NCBI GenBank assembly: GCA_947095535.1
Contig: OX352772.1
Location: 272,131,940-272,195,939 of the forward strand
DNA: 64,000 bases
Reading direction: 5' to 3'
Source: Poecilobothrus nobilitatus
Lineage: Eukaryota; Arthropoda; Insecta; Diptera; Dolichopodidae
Shown here piece by piece: positions 33,832-46,208 of the stretch. The first letter of the stretch is position 1. Each line of letters begins with the position of its first letter. The notes beneath the pieces were generated by a model. It was not told where the DNA came from. It did not search any database and was given only the letters and a program-made list of their open reading frames with translations. The translations under genes and the position numbers were made by a program.

Positions 33832-34334
33832 TTCCTATAATAAAACCATACTAATTTAACTTTTATATATCAATTATTCGATAGTCTAGTATAAGATTAA
33901 TAACTAAAAGTATTCTTAATTTTGTTTTAACATAAAATAATTTAACTGAACTAGATTAATAAACTTAAATGAGTTGGCCAGCTCAGCAAAAATACATAAT
34001 ATTAGAAAAAAAAAGCAGATAAAATAAAAATAACTAAATAAGATTTTATTAGAATAAAACTTTTTTCTCAAATGAACGTTGATTTCTATAAAATTTTTTT
34101 ATATATAAGAGAAGCAATATCAACAATGTCTACAGTATATGCATATATAATATATTTTTTTTGTTGTACCCTCACAGTAATAAAGTATAAAATTTCAAAA
34201 ACATTTCGTTCGATTGTGTGAAAAGTGAAAAAAAAAAAAAAAAACCCACACAACTAGTTGTGTAAACAAACAAAGTTATTGTGATGATTAATTTTTTTTT
34301 TCTTCTTCCCTTTCCTTTTTCTTTCGGAGGGAGA
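33832..34334 (+). other. 3' non-coding region and polypurine tract of the 412-like element
   Basis: AT-rich, no env ORF. It ends in the polypurine tract GGAGGGAGA (34,326-34,334) directly before TGTAGTATAAA, the LTR start. Confidence 0.7.
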
Positions 34335-35050
34335 TGTAGTATAAATTATATTACACTTATCGCATGGGTATAAAGTATGTCATAGTGGATTGCCCATTTA
34401 ATTTATAATTCCTTTGATAACTTGAGTAATATACCTAAGTACATTGAACGACTTACCGCTTTGAGAAATATGAATCCAATACATGATAACATGATGATTG
34501 ATCATTGCCAATCGTCTCTTGTATGCAATACTTGGAATGATCATAATGATTAACCATCATCTATCACATTTCATATACTTCAGGAAGGCAATGACCCAAA
34601 GGAATGCAATAATAATTGTGATATGCATTAATACCATAATTATCGATAAGGAATGCAAATGATATTAATTACCAAATTTATATGTATATACTGATATTGC
34701 ACAATTTGATAATAAGAATAACTAAAAGTTAATTAGTATTAGTAGCGTTAGTTTTAAGTTTATAAATAGCCAAATTAAGTTTAATAAAGGGAGTATTAAG
34801 TAGAAAGTAAATCATGAAGGTCTTTTATTTAAAACTCGAGAATAATCATTATAATAGTTTAAACAAGTTGTAAAGATAAGTTTAATGTTAGATTGTTTTA
34901 GAATTTTATTTTTATCGTTGATTAATGTTCGAGTGTAAAACATGTAAATTCGCAAATATTTTTAAAGAAGAAAAAAATAAATTGTAAAATTCAGAAATCT
35001 AAACAAAATAGAGCTTTTAATTGCGCCTAAAAACACCATTTAATAACTGA
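34335..35050 (+). repeat. 3' LTR of the 412-like element (end uncertain)
   Basis: Starts TGTAGTATAAATTATATTACA right after the polypurine tract. It contains TATA-like TTATAAATAGCC (about 34,759) and AATAAAGGGAG (about 34,783), suitable for promoter and polyA signal. With no 5' LTR to compare, the right end is unknown; LINE-like sequence begins by about 35,100. Confidence 0.65.
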
Positions 35051-35099
35051 TCTTTTAAAGTTTAAGTACTTTTTCCATATAATGGACACTTGGACACCA

Positions 35100-37152
35100 T
35101 ATAATGGACATAAAATGTTATTTATCAGCATTGATCAAATTCCTAGGAACGATACTCTTGCTAAAACTCAAACAATCTTGGATTACAACAGTCTAAATAA
35201 TGATTAAGTTTGGCAAGCTCACTGAAAAATATTGCGAGGAAGCATAAGTGGATGACAGTAGAAATATCGCAAACTATGAGAATCCGTGACTCTTTCTATA
35301 GATACAAAAAAACATATCCGAACGATGCCCGTATTAAAAACTTATACTTTACATATAGAAACAAGGGAAACATTTTGATTTCAAAACCAAAAACGCAACA
35401 TTATTCGGAAAAATTTGAAGTACCCTGGCAACCCTAAAAACGTGTGGAATGTATACAAAACAATTATGTTTAACAAAAATCCAAACATGTCGAGCAATGA
35501 AATAAAAATTATTAACTATAATGATAGCAACATATTTAAACCACAGGAAATTAGTAACGTTTTCGAACATTTTCTTTACGACTGTAACAGACACTAATGA
35601 ACAAATTGATTACGCTTATCTTAATAATTTTTCTCGAGTTTAGAATAAACGAACCTAGAGGAAGTAAACGATGCAATTAATTCGCTAAAATTGCAATCTG
35701 CGACAGGGATGGATGGTATTTCGGCCAAATTCATAATCAAATTTTCAGATAGGTTTCAGACCCACTTTAATAAAATTTATTAATAAATGTTTTGAATCCC
35801 ACTCCTCTCCTGATTGCCTGAAAAAGGCCGCGGTGACACCAATTTACCAAAGTGGAGATGCCACAAATCCGTCATATTGTAGGCCAATATCGGTATTATT
35901 CAGTTTCTCAAAAATATATGAACGTATTATTAAAATAGACTCCACACGTTTCTGAGAACAACAACAGTATATTGAGTTCTGAACTATACAGATTTGAGGA
36001 AAACTCTAACACCACCGCGGCATGTCTGATCTTAACTGATTTTATTACCAGAAATATGGATAACGGTAAATTCACGATTTGTGTATTCATTGATTTACAG
36101 AAGGCTTTTGACTGTGTCGACCATAAAATTTTACTGCACAAGCTTTCTAGATTGAGCTTTCCGAATGAGCAAATTGCTTTATTCGAAACCTACTTAATTC
36201 AAAGAACTCAGTGTGTATAGATTAATAAAAACCTAAGCAATTTATGTAACATCAACAAAGGAGTACCGCAGCGATCTCTCTTGGGTCCGGTATTTTTCAA
36301 GATTTACATCGACGACATAACTCGACTTAATCCCCGTCGATCTATTCAGTTATTTGCTGACGACGCGGTTATAAAGTACGCGGAGTCAAGCGAAGCAAAC
36401 CTCAAAAAAGCTATATTAGATAATCTGACTATTATAAGTGAATGACGTCTAAAAAGTAGGTTGTTCATGAATATAAATAAAACTTGTATACTACCATTTG
36501 GAAACAAAATTTTTAATGATCTCACTATCACCGCTAATGGTGCAAAAATTAATGTAGTAAAGTGTCATAATTACTTAGAACTTCACAGTTGGGTTGAGCA
36601 TATTGAGCAAATAATAAAAAAAGTCTCCCCATATGTATTCATACTTGGGAGATTAAAGAAATGTTTGAATAAAAATACATTATTCGTTATATATGCATCT
36701 TACATTTTGCCTAACATTGTCTATGTGAACCAAATTTGAAGTACAGCCGCACAAATTTACCTAAAAAAACTCGAATCTTTGAATTGAAAAAAGCAATAAA
36801 ATTAATTCACAATTACCCCATTTTGCATCCAACCGGTATGGTTTTGACGGAAATGTACTTAAGCTTCTCAGACATTTGTAAAAGGCTCTATATAATCGCT
36901 TTCGAAATAATCAACAACAAAATAAAACACAATTTTATATTTCAACAAAATCTTGATTTTCATAATTTTAATACGCGAAATAAGTCTAAATTTTATTTAT
37001 CACTTTTCAAGACAGATAAACAAAAAAATAACTGTTTATACAACTGCTTGAAAGTATTTAATGACTTACCGTCGAAATTTGAAATAATTGAAAACATCTG
37101 CATATTTAAAACAAAAATTACAGAAAGAATTTTTGCTAATTATAATAGTTAA
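35100..37152 (+). pseudogene. LINE reverse transcriptase relic (CR1/Jockey-like)
   Basis: Reading across frames: KHKWMTVEISQTMRIRDSFY, then VWNVYKTIMFNKNPN, GMDGISAKFI, FIDLQKAFDCVDHKILLHKL, a GVPQ ... LLGPVFF block and LFADDAV (the catalytic A-D-D at about 36,355-36,363), followed by NINKTCILPFG and a C-terminal block ending about 37,150. At least eight stops or frameshifts are scattered through it (for example 35,437, 35,597, 35,645, 35,785, 36,220, 36,445 and 36,739). The sequence resembles the LINE cut off at 13,898, but the two overlap in content, so they are separate copies. Its 5' part is removed at the 412-like LTR. Confidence 0.75.
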
Positions 37153-39004
37153 TAACATTTTACAGGAATTTATCAGTACAATTTTTATACTTACTCTTGT
37201 TTTTCTTCCTAAAAATCATAAAGTTTAGAAATATTAAAAAATACTTAAACATCTGCAATAAATAAGAAATAAAAAAAGAAAGGAAAAAAAATAATAATAA
37301 AATAATAAACGAAAATATAACAGCAGCAAAAAAAAACAAATAATGAAACTGGACAATGAGGTAACTCATTGTATTATTATAATTGTGGTTGTCATATTGA
37401 TTAACATGATAGAGTTGTAGTTGGATATTTATAGTAGAGAAATGGGAACCAATGCATGTATATATAATGCATTGTGCACATAATTTTTATATCTAAGCAT
37501 TTTTATATACATAGTATGTGCGTACATAATTTAAATATACATGTAAGTAAACATTAGTAAAAGAGAAAAGAGATAAAAAGAAAAGAAGAAAAAATGTTTA
37601 TAGTTTTAATAATGGTAGTAATTAATAAATATGCGATTAAATTTATTTTTGTCTGTTTTTGCACAATAATGATTTGAAAATGTATTATTAAATATATACT
37701 TATGAAATAATACTTCATTAGCTTCTAAAGTTTAAACAAAAAATGTCATTTTTAAACTACACAATTTGTAATATTATATAACAAAATGAAATAAAGAAAA
37801 AAAAAACAAAATTTAAACTAGTTCTAATATGAACTCATTACTTCACAAATTAAATTAAAAAAATTAAATTAAATTAAAAATTTTAATTACTTGTAAAATA
37901 ACAAAATAATCGATAAAATTCTTAAAAAAATGATAAATGAAACTATTTCACTCTTTTAGTAACTATTTCTGAAGAAACTTTAGACAATACATAAGCTGTT
38001 GTCACTCAGCTGTTTCTCAAAATTCACTCAAAATATTTTCTTCATTGCCTATCTAGGGGTAATATATTTATGATAAAAACATTTATTTTATGATTTAAAC
38101 ATATTGTCATTTTGTAATTTATTCCTTTACAAAAAATTATTCTAGAAAATTTTCACATTCCATTTTTCCAATTAATACACATAATTTTATTGCCCGTGAT
38201 ACAGAATGCGAAACGAGAATATTATTTTCAACTATGCCGCATCTTACCGATTTTACCATTTTAGCCCACCATGTGAACAATGTGAAAAATAGCAAGATGG
38301 CGATACGTCAATCTAAATTGAGCATATGTACCTTGTAAATATTCTTCGTAGTCCAGGTATGTAAAAGTCGCAGCCCTCGGGCCATCTGTTCCGTTGTTAA
38401 CAAGTTTCGGCCCGCGACGCTTTATGATAAAAAACCAAAAATATGGTATTTTATTTAAAAAAAAAAGTTTAATATAAAAAATATACAAATTTTTTTAAGA
38501 TAAATATAACGCAATAATTATAATAATTAAATAAAAAAATTCCCAAATATTGTTTAACCTAAAAATTTAAACAGGGTAAAATATTATACGTCTTCTGAAA
38601 TACAAAATATTGAACGTTTCAGTCGTCTTGTACAGTCTGTCGGAAGCACTTTGCTCAACGGTAACAGATTGGTCTCAAAAATTATAATAGGTTTCAAAAA
38701 ATTCGTAACAGATTCTTATGCATTTTTTCTTATGGAGCAGGAAAAAAACAAATCAACCTCTTTTTTTGAAGCGGTTAATTATACTGTGGAAGATTATTAT
38801 TATTGTTTTTAATATAGAGAGAAAAATAAATTCATCTTAATAATCAAAATATTTAAATAGTAATGCTTTTGCTTTCAAATACCAATAATTCAATTAAAAA
38901 TTATTAATGTAAATAATTCATCAATAATAATTATAAGTTCAACAAATAATAAACTTAAAATTCACCAGTTTTAAAAAGCTAATAAATACTCAAATTCAAA
39001 CTGG
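37153..39004. other. Gene-free AT-rich stretch
   Basis: No protein resemblance is supported. Poly-A-rich runs near 37,270-37,340 may be the LINE 3' tail. A short GC-richer island lies at 38,360-38,425. A 75-codon minus-strand frame (38,261-38,488) covers it but has no family match I can name. Confidence 0.45.
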
Positions 39005-39111
39005 AACTGGAACTGTCAGGGAAGGTTAATGAACTGAACAATGGATTTTATGTAGGTTATTCTTGGTTATAATGATGGGTTGTTAACTTTTAAATTCTAA
39101 TAGGAAGTAAA
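39005..39111 (+). repeat. Left TIR of the Polinton-like element, outer piece
   Basis: Reverse complement of about 61,874-61,975: shared GTCAGGGAAGGTTAATGAAC, TGGATTTTATGTAGGT, ATTCTTGGTTATAA and GGGTTGTTAACTT. It ends TAGGAAGTAAA exactly where CCCAAGTAACA begins. Confidence 0.75.
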
Positions 39112-39599
39112 CCCAAGTAACATTTCCACAGCTAAGAAGTCACAGAGTGTTGTATAACAGTTGTAAATAAGTTATTCAGTAACAAAAGTTTTGTATATTA
39201 GGTTAAAATATAACGAATTAGCTGTAAAATATTTTGCTGTCGTAAATATGTTTTCATTACGATTTTTTATTCTATACAATTATTTCCTCATAAATTCCTT
39301 TTGTAAATACCTTTGTATTATCTGTCGTTCAAAGAAATATACAAATTTATTTTTTAGCTAATATATCGGCTCTATATCACTTTAACGATTGAGTTTACAG
39401 CATATTTACATATAACATGTTCGTTTCGGTAAAGATATTTATACAGCAACATGTTGTGTAAAAATCATGATAAAAACTTTTATACATAATCTTTTGGCAT
39501 TTAGAGTTTTGAGAAATAAAAAAATTTTAGCATTTTAACAATTTTACTAAATTTATGCATTTAAATTTAAAATTCTCTTAATTTCGAAAATTAATACTA

Positions 39600-39921
39600 T
39601 TTTATGGAAAAAAATTAAAAATAGTGGCAGCTACTCAAGACAGGTGAAAAAAAACAAACAAGCGTTACTTAACACAATAGGAGGAAATAAAGAAGTCAAA
39701 AATGCAAAGGGAATTCTTCAATATTTTAATAAGGAGACTAATTTCAACATATCAACCACATGTCATTCTATGGAAAATGATGATATGGTAGTGTCGCTGT
39801 ACATATTATTTCATCCCAATTTCATTTTTGTGATTTTTTATTTAATTAGTTAACGAGAAACAATTGGAATGTTGAATTGGAAGATATATCTGATAATGAC
39901 ACTATTGTACAGATTCAATAA
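39600..39921 (+). CDS. Putative 3' end of a two-exon gene
   Basis: A frame (GSYSRQVKKNKQALL ... GILQYFNKE) runs to MENDDM. It then meets a donor (GTAGTG, 39,788) and an acceptor (TTTAATTAG, ending 39,849). Removing these 62 bp keeps phase and gives an exon NNWNVELEDISDN ending TAA at 39,919-39,921. The basic opening followed by a short ILQYF segment is faintly like the N-terminal tail of TTF/ZMYM-type zinc-finger hAT proteins, but this is weak. The start is not defined: the frame opens with GTG at 39,644 or continues upstream, possibly from another exon. It might be a remnant of a transposase of the surrounding 8.6-kb element. Confidence 0.3.
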
Positions 39922-40281
39922 ACTTTAAAAATGTCTCATAATTTTCTAAAATTCAAGTAATTAAATAATAATTCTGTATTTCTTTATTTTTTGTAATGAA
40001 AAGTAATTGATTAATTAATTAAATTTTTTAAATTAATTAATTACGATTTAAAACAAAAATTTTAGGATTCGTATATCGACATGCAAATCATGTAAACACT
40101 TTTTTTTTTAAATATGTATATTAAAACATTTATAAAATAAAAACAAGTAATGTTAAATTATGATTATTGTTAATTTAAATTAATGAATCCAATTTTAAAA
40201 ACAAAAAAAAAACTTAATATAATTGCAATAAAAAAAATAACACGTTCAAAACAACTTGTCGTCTGAGTATTGTTGGTTCCA

Positions 40282-40482
40282 TACGCCAAATCGTCAATTT
40301 TGAGTTAGGAGTTGTTTGTGGAGTTTTAAAACGAGCTGGAGAGCAATAGAACTTATTCGTTTTCTGCTAACTTCAGTATCTCTTAAACTACTGAAGTTAG
40401 CAGAAAACGGATAGTGCAATAGACGCAGCTCCTTCCAAAATTCTACAAACAACTTCTAACTCAAAATTGACGATTTGGCGTA
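40282..40482. repeat. 201-bp near-perfect palindrome (fold-back/MITE)
   Basis: The outer ends TACGCCAAATCGTCAATTTT and their complement at 40,463-40,482 begin a hairpin that continues through the whole 201 bp, with more mismatches in the middle of the arms. It closes with a perfect 21-bp stem (CGTTTTCTGCTAACTTCAGTA and complement) around a 10-nt loop. Ends in TA suggest a Tc1/mariner-type target. It sits 11 bp past the stop codon of the minus-strand gene, hence inside its 3' UTR. Confidence 0.8.
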
Positions 40483-40493
40483 CTGTGGAAGCC

Positions 40494-42258
40494 CTAATTA
40501 TTCGGCGCTTCCTCTATCGTTTCTAGATTACTTTTATCTTTTTTCGGTCTAAACCGTTTTCTAGAAATACGTTGTGTATTTATTATATTAGCCCGTTGTA
40601 CACTATTTCTAAGTACTGCACAAAAAAATTTCTGTAATTTACTTAAATTAAAAACTGGATCTGCAAGCAAAACTATTTGAAAAAAGCAGTAACAATCACA
40701 CAAAAATTTTCTGTCAAAAAAATGATCTACCAGCTCATAACAACAATTCCATCCATCACCAGACCGATTGCTAGATTTACCTATTATTAATGACATTTGA
40801 GTTACCTAAAATTAAAGCTAGATGAGCAATGGGAAACATAAACGTTTAAAAGTAATTTACATTTTCATCAAAGTACTGCTTATCTAGAAGTTTTAATTCA
40901 AATTCTTCAATAACATTTAAATTTTTTATGGGTAGAAAATCTGTATTAACTTTGTCTGAATTTCTTAGATTTTGTTGTTCATATTTTGATAAAGTACTTT
41001 TATATTTTATGAGCTGGTCCAATTTACAGTGGAGTGAATCTATTGAATGAAAGATTTTCGATATATTTTGCTCGAAAGCCTCCAGTTTGTCTTGTATTTT
41101 AAAAATACATTCTTTTAAATCATCGTAATCATTCGGCGCAGAATTTATCATTTATACTTTCTTTGTTTAGCCCTGACGCTGTATTTTCCTAAAAGTAAGT
41201 TTTTGTGGCAAAATTTTTATTCAAACTTTTAGAAATATAAGTAGAAAAAATGTGTACCAATATAATATCTTCATCTGGCAAAAAGGTTTGGTTTTTAAAT
41301 GAATCACCAATTTTTTTTTGCTTTTGTGTGGCTTCATATGTATTGAAATCATATGTAATACTTTTGCATTGAGGTGATTGCACCTAAAATAAAAATTGGT
41401 AAACATTAAACATTAAATATATTTCAACATAAACTTCTGTTCCTGACAAATTTCTTTTTGATTTTTATATGTCACGTGGGCGTTTTTAATTTGTTTTTCA
41501 TTAAATGATATTACCTAAAAATTTAAATGGAAGTATTGAATTGGTAAATTAAGTTGTTTATTCTATTTTTAAAAGATAAAGATACATTTTATACCAAAAT
41601 ATGAATCCAGGGTCACGTACTAACATGGATTACTGCATTTTATTTACGTATTTAAGATGTTAGTAATAATATAACAATTTTTTATGTTTGTATTGTTAAT
41701 AAAATTATAACTTATTAACAGCTTGAATATCTAAATAAAATTTCACAAGTCCTATACATAAGTCCAGATTCAGCTTTGTTACACCTTTCACCTGCTAAAA
41801 CATATAATTTATTTCCTAAAGGATTTTTAACACACATTTTTCCATCAATTTTTTTCATTTTTCCAAATTTTATTTTCACTGTTAAGCAAAATAAAAATGT
41901 AACTTACCGAAGACGTAGGTGATGTTGTAATCAATGAATTAAAGTCTATTTGTGGTGAACGACCAATTTGTGCTCGCTTTCTTGTTGTTATATCTTCGTC
42001 TTCTGTTTCACCAGTACTTAACATAACCTCCAAAATTTTTTCTGCCTCTGGATAAGATAAGATATCTTTTCTTTTCACTGAGCAAGGTATGCGAACCCAT
42101 GAAGTCTCTGGTTTACTGAGAGAATCTTTTTGTAAATTAAATAAATTCTTTGGCGTTACATTTTTTGGCCAAAACAGCACTTGGTTTTTCTCCCAGTTTT
42201 TGGGAATAATTGTTAAAGTTAAATGTCCTCGCTCTAGTGTTTCAATTATTTTAAACAT
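40494..42258 (-). CDS. Multi-exon gene resembling insect DUF4806-type proteins
   Basis: Exon 1 (42,258-41,908) starts MFKIIETLERGHLTLTIIP and contains WVRIPCSVKRKDILSYPEAE and an acidic GETEDED segment, like the N-terminus of the DUF4806-type insect gene family; it ends at donor GTAAGT. A later exon starts at 41,383 after TTATTTTAG (phase 0: QSPQCKSITYDF). Another (to 40,861) contains DDLKECIFKIQDKLEAFEQ, a coiled coil, and DFLPIKNLNVIEEFELKLL; it ends at donor GTAAAT. A 55-bp intron (40,806-40,860, acceptor TTTTAG) leads in phase to the last exon (QMSLIIGKSS, CYELVDHFFDRKFL, SRKRFRPK), stop at 40,494. The join near 41,190-41,150 is unresolved (frame break or further exon), and a small exon may lie near 41,510. 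Function of the family is unknown. It lies inside the 8.6-kb insertion, so it is probably cargo. Confidence 0.5.
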
Positions 42259-42279
42259 TTTGAAAAAATTATTTTAAAT

Positions 42280-43290
42280 TTAAATTTTCAATTTTCATTC
42301 ACAAACTGAAATAACTGAATAATTGACAATCCAAAACTGTTTTCATGACCAGGGCTGTCGTTTTACAATATAAAAAACGAGCTGTCTCCATTACAGAACC
42401 GACCGAAAAGTATAATGCCAAAATTCATAGATTTTTTACATAATAATTTATATCAAAGCAAAATAACTTCTAATAATTTAAGATTTTTTTTATTCAATAA
42501 CAATAATAAGCAATGAATTATTCGAAAAAATATGTACCTACCATTCATTCATAGACATATGTATGCACAGTTCATGATTTTTTTTTTCATTCAAAAATAT
42601 TAGAAGTAAAAAATAAAATAAAAACTGTAAACAAATACAAAACAAATATAACATTAATATTGAATCTGCTAACAAAAATTTTACCGTTTAAATTTTGCTT
42701 CATCAACAAAAGAATAATAGGCAAAGATATAATATAAATTTTTAAAGATAAAAAAACAAAAATAAATTTCTTCATAAAATTCATATAGCGTGTTATAAAT
42801 ACATATGTATGAAAATTTGGACTTGAAAAAAAATTAAATAAAAGTTAAAGTTAGTCGGATCAAAAAATGTTCTATGGCAAAGTTGTTCCTCTTTACTTGT
42901 GTAACAAATTTTTCGTAATAATTTTTCTCTTATTATTCTCCTGTTACGAAATATTCGTAAAAAACTTGAAAATGATACTCGTAAACTACCTGTTTCGGTT
43001 GTCCGATTTGCTCCAAAAGCTTATCAATCCGAAATATTTACGTCAAAAACTTAAATATAAAATTGCAAAAAATTTTGCTGAGTCGTTTAGGCTATACACG
43101 TGCCCACAGACATAGACACACACACTCGCACCAACACAAACACACAGACAAACATCACGCTAAAAAAAAATTTACAGCCTTCTACGCACCGAAGTAGTGT
43201 ATATTTGCCAAAATTGCGGATACAAATTTTAGTATGAAAACAGTACATAAGGTAGGTAACATTTTTCAATAACAATAAAAAAAAAAATTG
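42280..43290. other. Gene-free AT-rich stretch
   Basis: The upstream region of the DUF4806-like gene is its natural promoter area. Short hydrophobic frames here reflect A/T runs. A CA-rich simple tract (ACACACACTCGCACC region) lies at about 43,117-43,145. Confidence 0.45.
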
Positions 43291-43385
43291 CATATGAAAT
43301 GGATTCGATCTAAATTATCCTCACTTTCAAAACCTACAAACTTTCCTCTGCACCTTTCAACACTTATATATTCACAAAAATCTTT
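43291..43385 (-). mobile_element. tRNA-derived SINE, copy 3 (head only)
   Basis: The same tRNA-like head as at 5.9 and 6.3 kb. On the minus strand the A box region is AGGTGCAGAGG (43,345-43,355) and the B box GATCGAATCC (43,301-43,310), with the same internal CACTTTCAAAACCT (complement) between. The body is not evident beyond about 43,270. Confidence 0.55.
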
Positions 43386-43549
43386 AATATTCATAAAAGA
43401 GTTATTAAAAAAAAATGTTAAAAAAAAAATAATATAATGTAATTTATTAAAAAGGAACTTTTTGTATCCATAATTTACGAATCCGACCATTTTATACAGT
43501 TGTAGAGCAGAGCAGGTATAAAACAAGTAAATGTAACAGTAAGTCGATG

Positions 43550-45816
43550 CAACCGACTTATTAATACCCTACACCTGAATAACTCGAATTAAATTAAAAA
43601 TCCATAAGTTTTTTTGGCAGCTGGTTGAACTTCTTCCCTTTTCTGTCTTATTCAATTCGAATTTCAGGAACGTAAAAGAGGCATGCTCTTGGGATATGCT
43701 TGACACCTTTGTAAAAAATTTTAAGTTTCTATCTTTATTAATTTCGAAGATTGTTAGTCCTTGGGAGGTGTGTGTCAGATACCCGAAATGCCACTCCAAT
43801 TCATCGAATCCATCTCAGTAACATAAAGAAAACATGCCAGAACACCATTGTACCAAATTTAAAGGTTCTACTTTTGTTGGTTTTGGAGATATGCTCGTTG
43901 CTCTTGTGCTCGTCCGGAAGTATCCAAAATACGAACCCATGGTTCAAATCATGGACCAAATCCTCACAAATTTCAGAAACATAAATCAAACATGAAGGAA
44001 CACCATTCTGCCTAATTTAAAGGTTATATCTTAGTTGGTTTTGGAGATAATATCATTTGCTCTGAGGCTCGTTCGGAAGCTTCCAAAATCCGAACCCAGG
44101 AACCAAATCCTCTCAAATTTCAGAGACCTAAATCAAACATGAAAGAACACCATTCTACCAAATATAAAGGTTATATCTTTCTTGTTTTTGGAGATAATCT
44201 CATATGCTCTAAGGCTCGTTCAGGAGCTTCCAAAATCCAAACTTATGGACCAAATCCTCTTCAATTTTAGAGACATAAATCGAACGGAAAGGAACATCAT
44301 TGTACAAAATTTATAGGTTCTATCTTTGTTGATTTTGGAGATAATCTCGTTTGCTCTGGGGCTCGTTCGGAAGTATACAAAATACGAACTCATGGTTCAA
44401 ATCATCGACCAAATCCTCACAAATTTCAGGAACATAAATCAAACATAAAGAAACACCATTCTGCCTAATTTAAAGGTTATATCTTAGTTAGTTTTGGAGA
44501 TAATATCATTTGCTCTGAGGCTCGTTCGGAAGCTTCCAAAATCCGAACCCAAAGACCAAATCTTCTCAAATTTCAGAGACCTAAATCAAACGTGAATTAA
44601 CACCACTCTGCCAAATTTAAAGGTTATATCTTAGTTGGTTTTGGAGATAATCTCATTTGCTCTGGTGCTCATTTGCAAGCTTCCAAAATCCAAATCCATG
44701 GGCCAAATCCTCTTATATTTCAGAGACATAAATCGAACGGGAAGGAACATCATTGTACAAAATTTGAAGGTTCTATCTTTGTTGATTTTGAAGATAATCT
44801 CGTTTGTTCTGGGGCTCGTTCGGAAGCTTCCAAAATCCAAACCCATGGACCAACTCCTCTCAAATTTCAGAGACCTAAATCAAACATGAAAGACCACCAT
44901 TCTGCCAAATATAAAGGTTATATCTTTGTTGTTTTTGGAGATAATCTCACATGCTCTGGGGCTCGTTCGGAAGCTTCCAAAATACGAACCCATGGACCAA
45001 ATCCTCTCAAATTTTAGAAACTTAAATAAAACATGAAAGAACACCACTCTGTCAAATTTGAAGGTTATATCTTTATTGGTTTTGGAGATAATCTCATTTG
45101 CTCTGGTGCTCGTTCGGAAGTTTCCAAAATCCAAATCCATGGACCAAATCCTCTTAAATTTCAGAGACATAAATCGAACGGAAAGGAACATCATTGTGCA
45201 AAATTTAAAGGTTCTATCTTTGTTGATTTTGGAGATAATCTCGTTTGCTCTGAGGCTCGTTCGGAAGCTTCCAAAATCCGAACCCATTTACCAAATCCTC
45301 TCAAATTTTAGAAACTTAAATAAAACATGAAAGAACACCACTCTGTCAAATTTGAAGGTTATATCCTCATTGGTTTTGGAGATAATCTCATTTGCTCTGG
45401 TGCTCGTTCGGAAGCTTCCAAACTCCAAACCCATGGACCAAATCCTCTTAAGTTTTAGAGATATAAATCGAATGGGAAAGAACATCATTGTACAAAATTT
45501 AAAGGTTCTATCTTTCTTGGTTTTGGAGATAATCTCGTTTGCTCCGGAATCATTCGGAAGGGTCCAGAATCCGAACCCATGGACCGATTTTGTCCAAATT
45601 CGAACTTACCTTCCTTTCGTAATTAGTAACCTACTATATTAATTTCATCAAGATAGCTTCATTATTTTTTAAGTTATCGTGCGAACGGACGGACGGACGC
45701 ACATCGTTAAATCGACTCAGGAGGTGATCCTGATTCAGAATATATATACATGCCCATATCTAACTCCCTTCCTTTTGGTGGTTACAAACACCATACCAAA
45801 GTTAATATACCCTATT
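43550..45816 (-). mobile_element. DINE-1-like element with about twelve 147-bp repeats
   Basis: Opposite orientation to the element at 9.26 kb. Its 5' end is at right: TATACCCTATT (about 45,806), then GGTGGTTACAAACACCATACC, GAATATATATAC, GGACGGACGGACG (about 45,692) and the spacer TAATTAGTAACCTACTATAT, each shared with the other element. Leftward follow about twelve units of 146-159 bp, marked by TTTTGGAGATAAT near 43,881, 44,039, 44,188, 44,334, 44,493, 44,639, 44,785, 44,934, 45,079, 45,228, 45,376 and 45,523. Neighbouring units alternate between two subtypes (TCTATCTTTGTTGATTTTGG and TTATATCTTTGTTGTTTTTGG). The half-hairpin at the 5' end is truncated. Apparent ORFs of up to 135 codons on both strands are artefacts of a unit near 147 bp (49 codons). 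Confidence 0.7.
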
Positions 45817-46205
45817 TGAAAAACTGGTTAGAAAATTGGATTTGATGTGAGTTTAATAAAATTAAATTTTTTGCTTCTTATAGCGTCCTTTATGTTCACG
45901 TGCTTTATAAAAATAAATATATATAAATAATTCAATGTATTATTGAGCCAGTCTGTGGACATTCGATATTAGATTTCTAACAATTTTCATTTTATTTTGG
46001 AAATTAAAAAATTTAAATGGCAGTATTTATGTATTTAGATACTATGTTATAGATATTCTCTATATAAGCATGTTATGTTGTGGTAGTTGTTGGATTTTGT
46101 TGAATGATTTAAATTTGAATCGGGTCAAAATTATGCATAATATAATAATAACTAAAATAATATGACAATTTTAATCTAGAGAACAATACTTGTGAAGACT
46201 TTTTT
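45817..46205. other. Gene-free AT-rich stretch
   Basis: No features seen. Confidence 0.4.
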
Positions 46206-46208
46206 CAT

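Noticed and set aside
38261..38488. 75-codon minus-strand ORF
   Set aside because: The C-terminal half looks protein-like, but no family, start context or neighbour supports it.
42587..43293. Hydrophobic ORFs of 65-86 codons
   Set aside because: They come from T/A runs and a CA-rich tract. No signal-peptide-plus-domain pattern or homologue recognised.
44635..45642. Overlapping ORFs of up to 135 codons on both strands
   Set aside because: They follow the about 147-bp tandem unit (49 codons) of the DINE-1-like array, so frames stay open by periodicity. No protein features.
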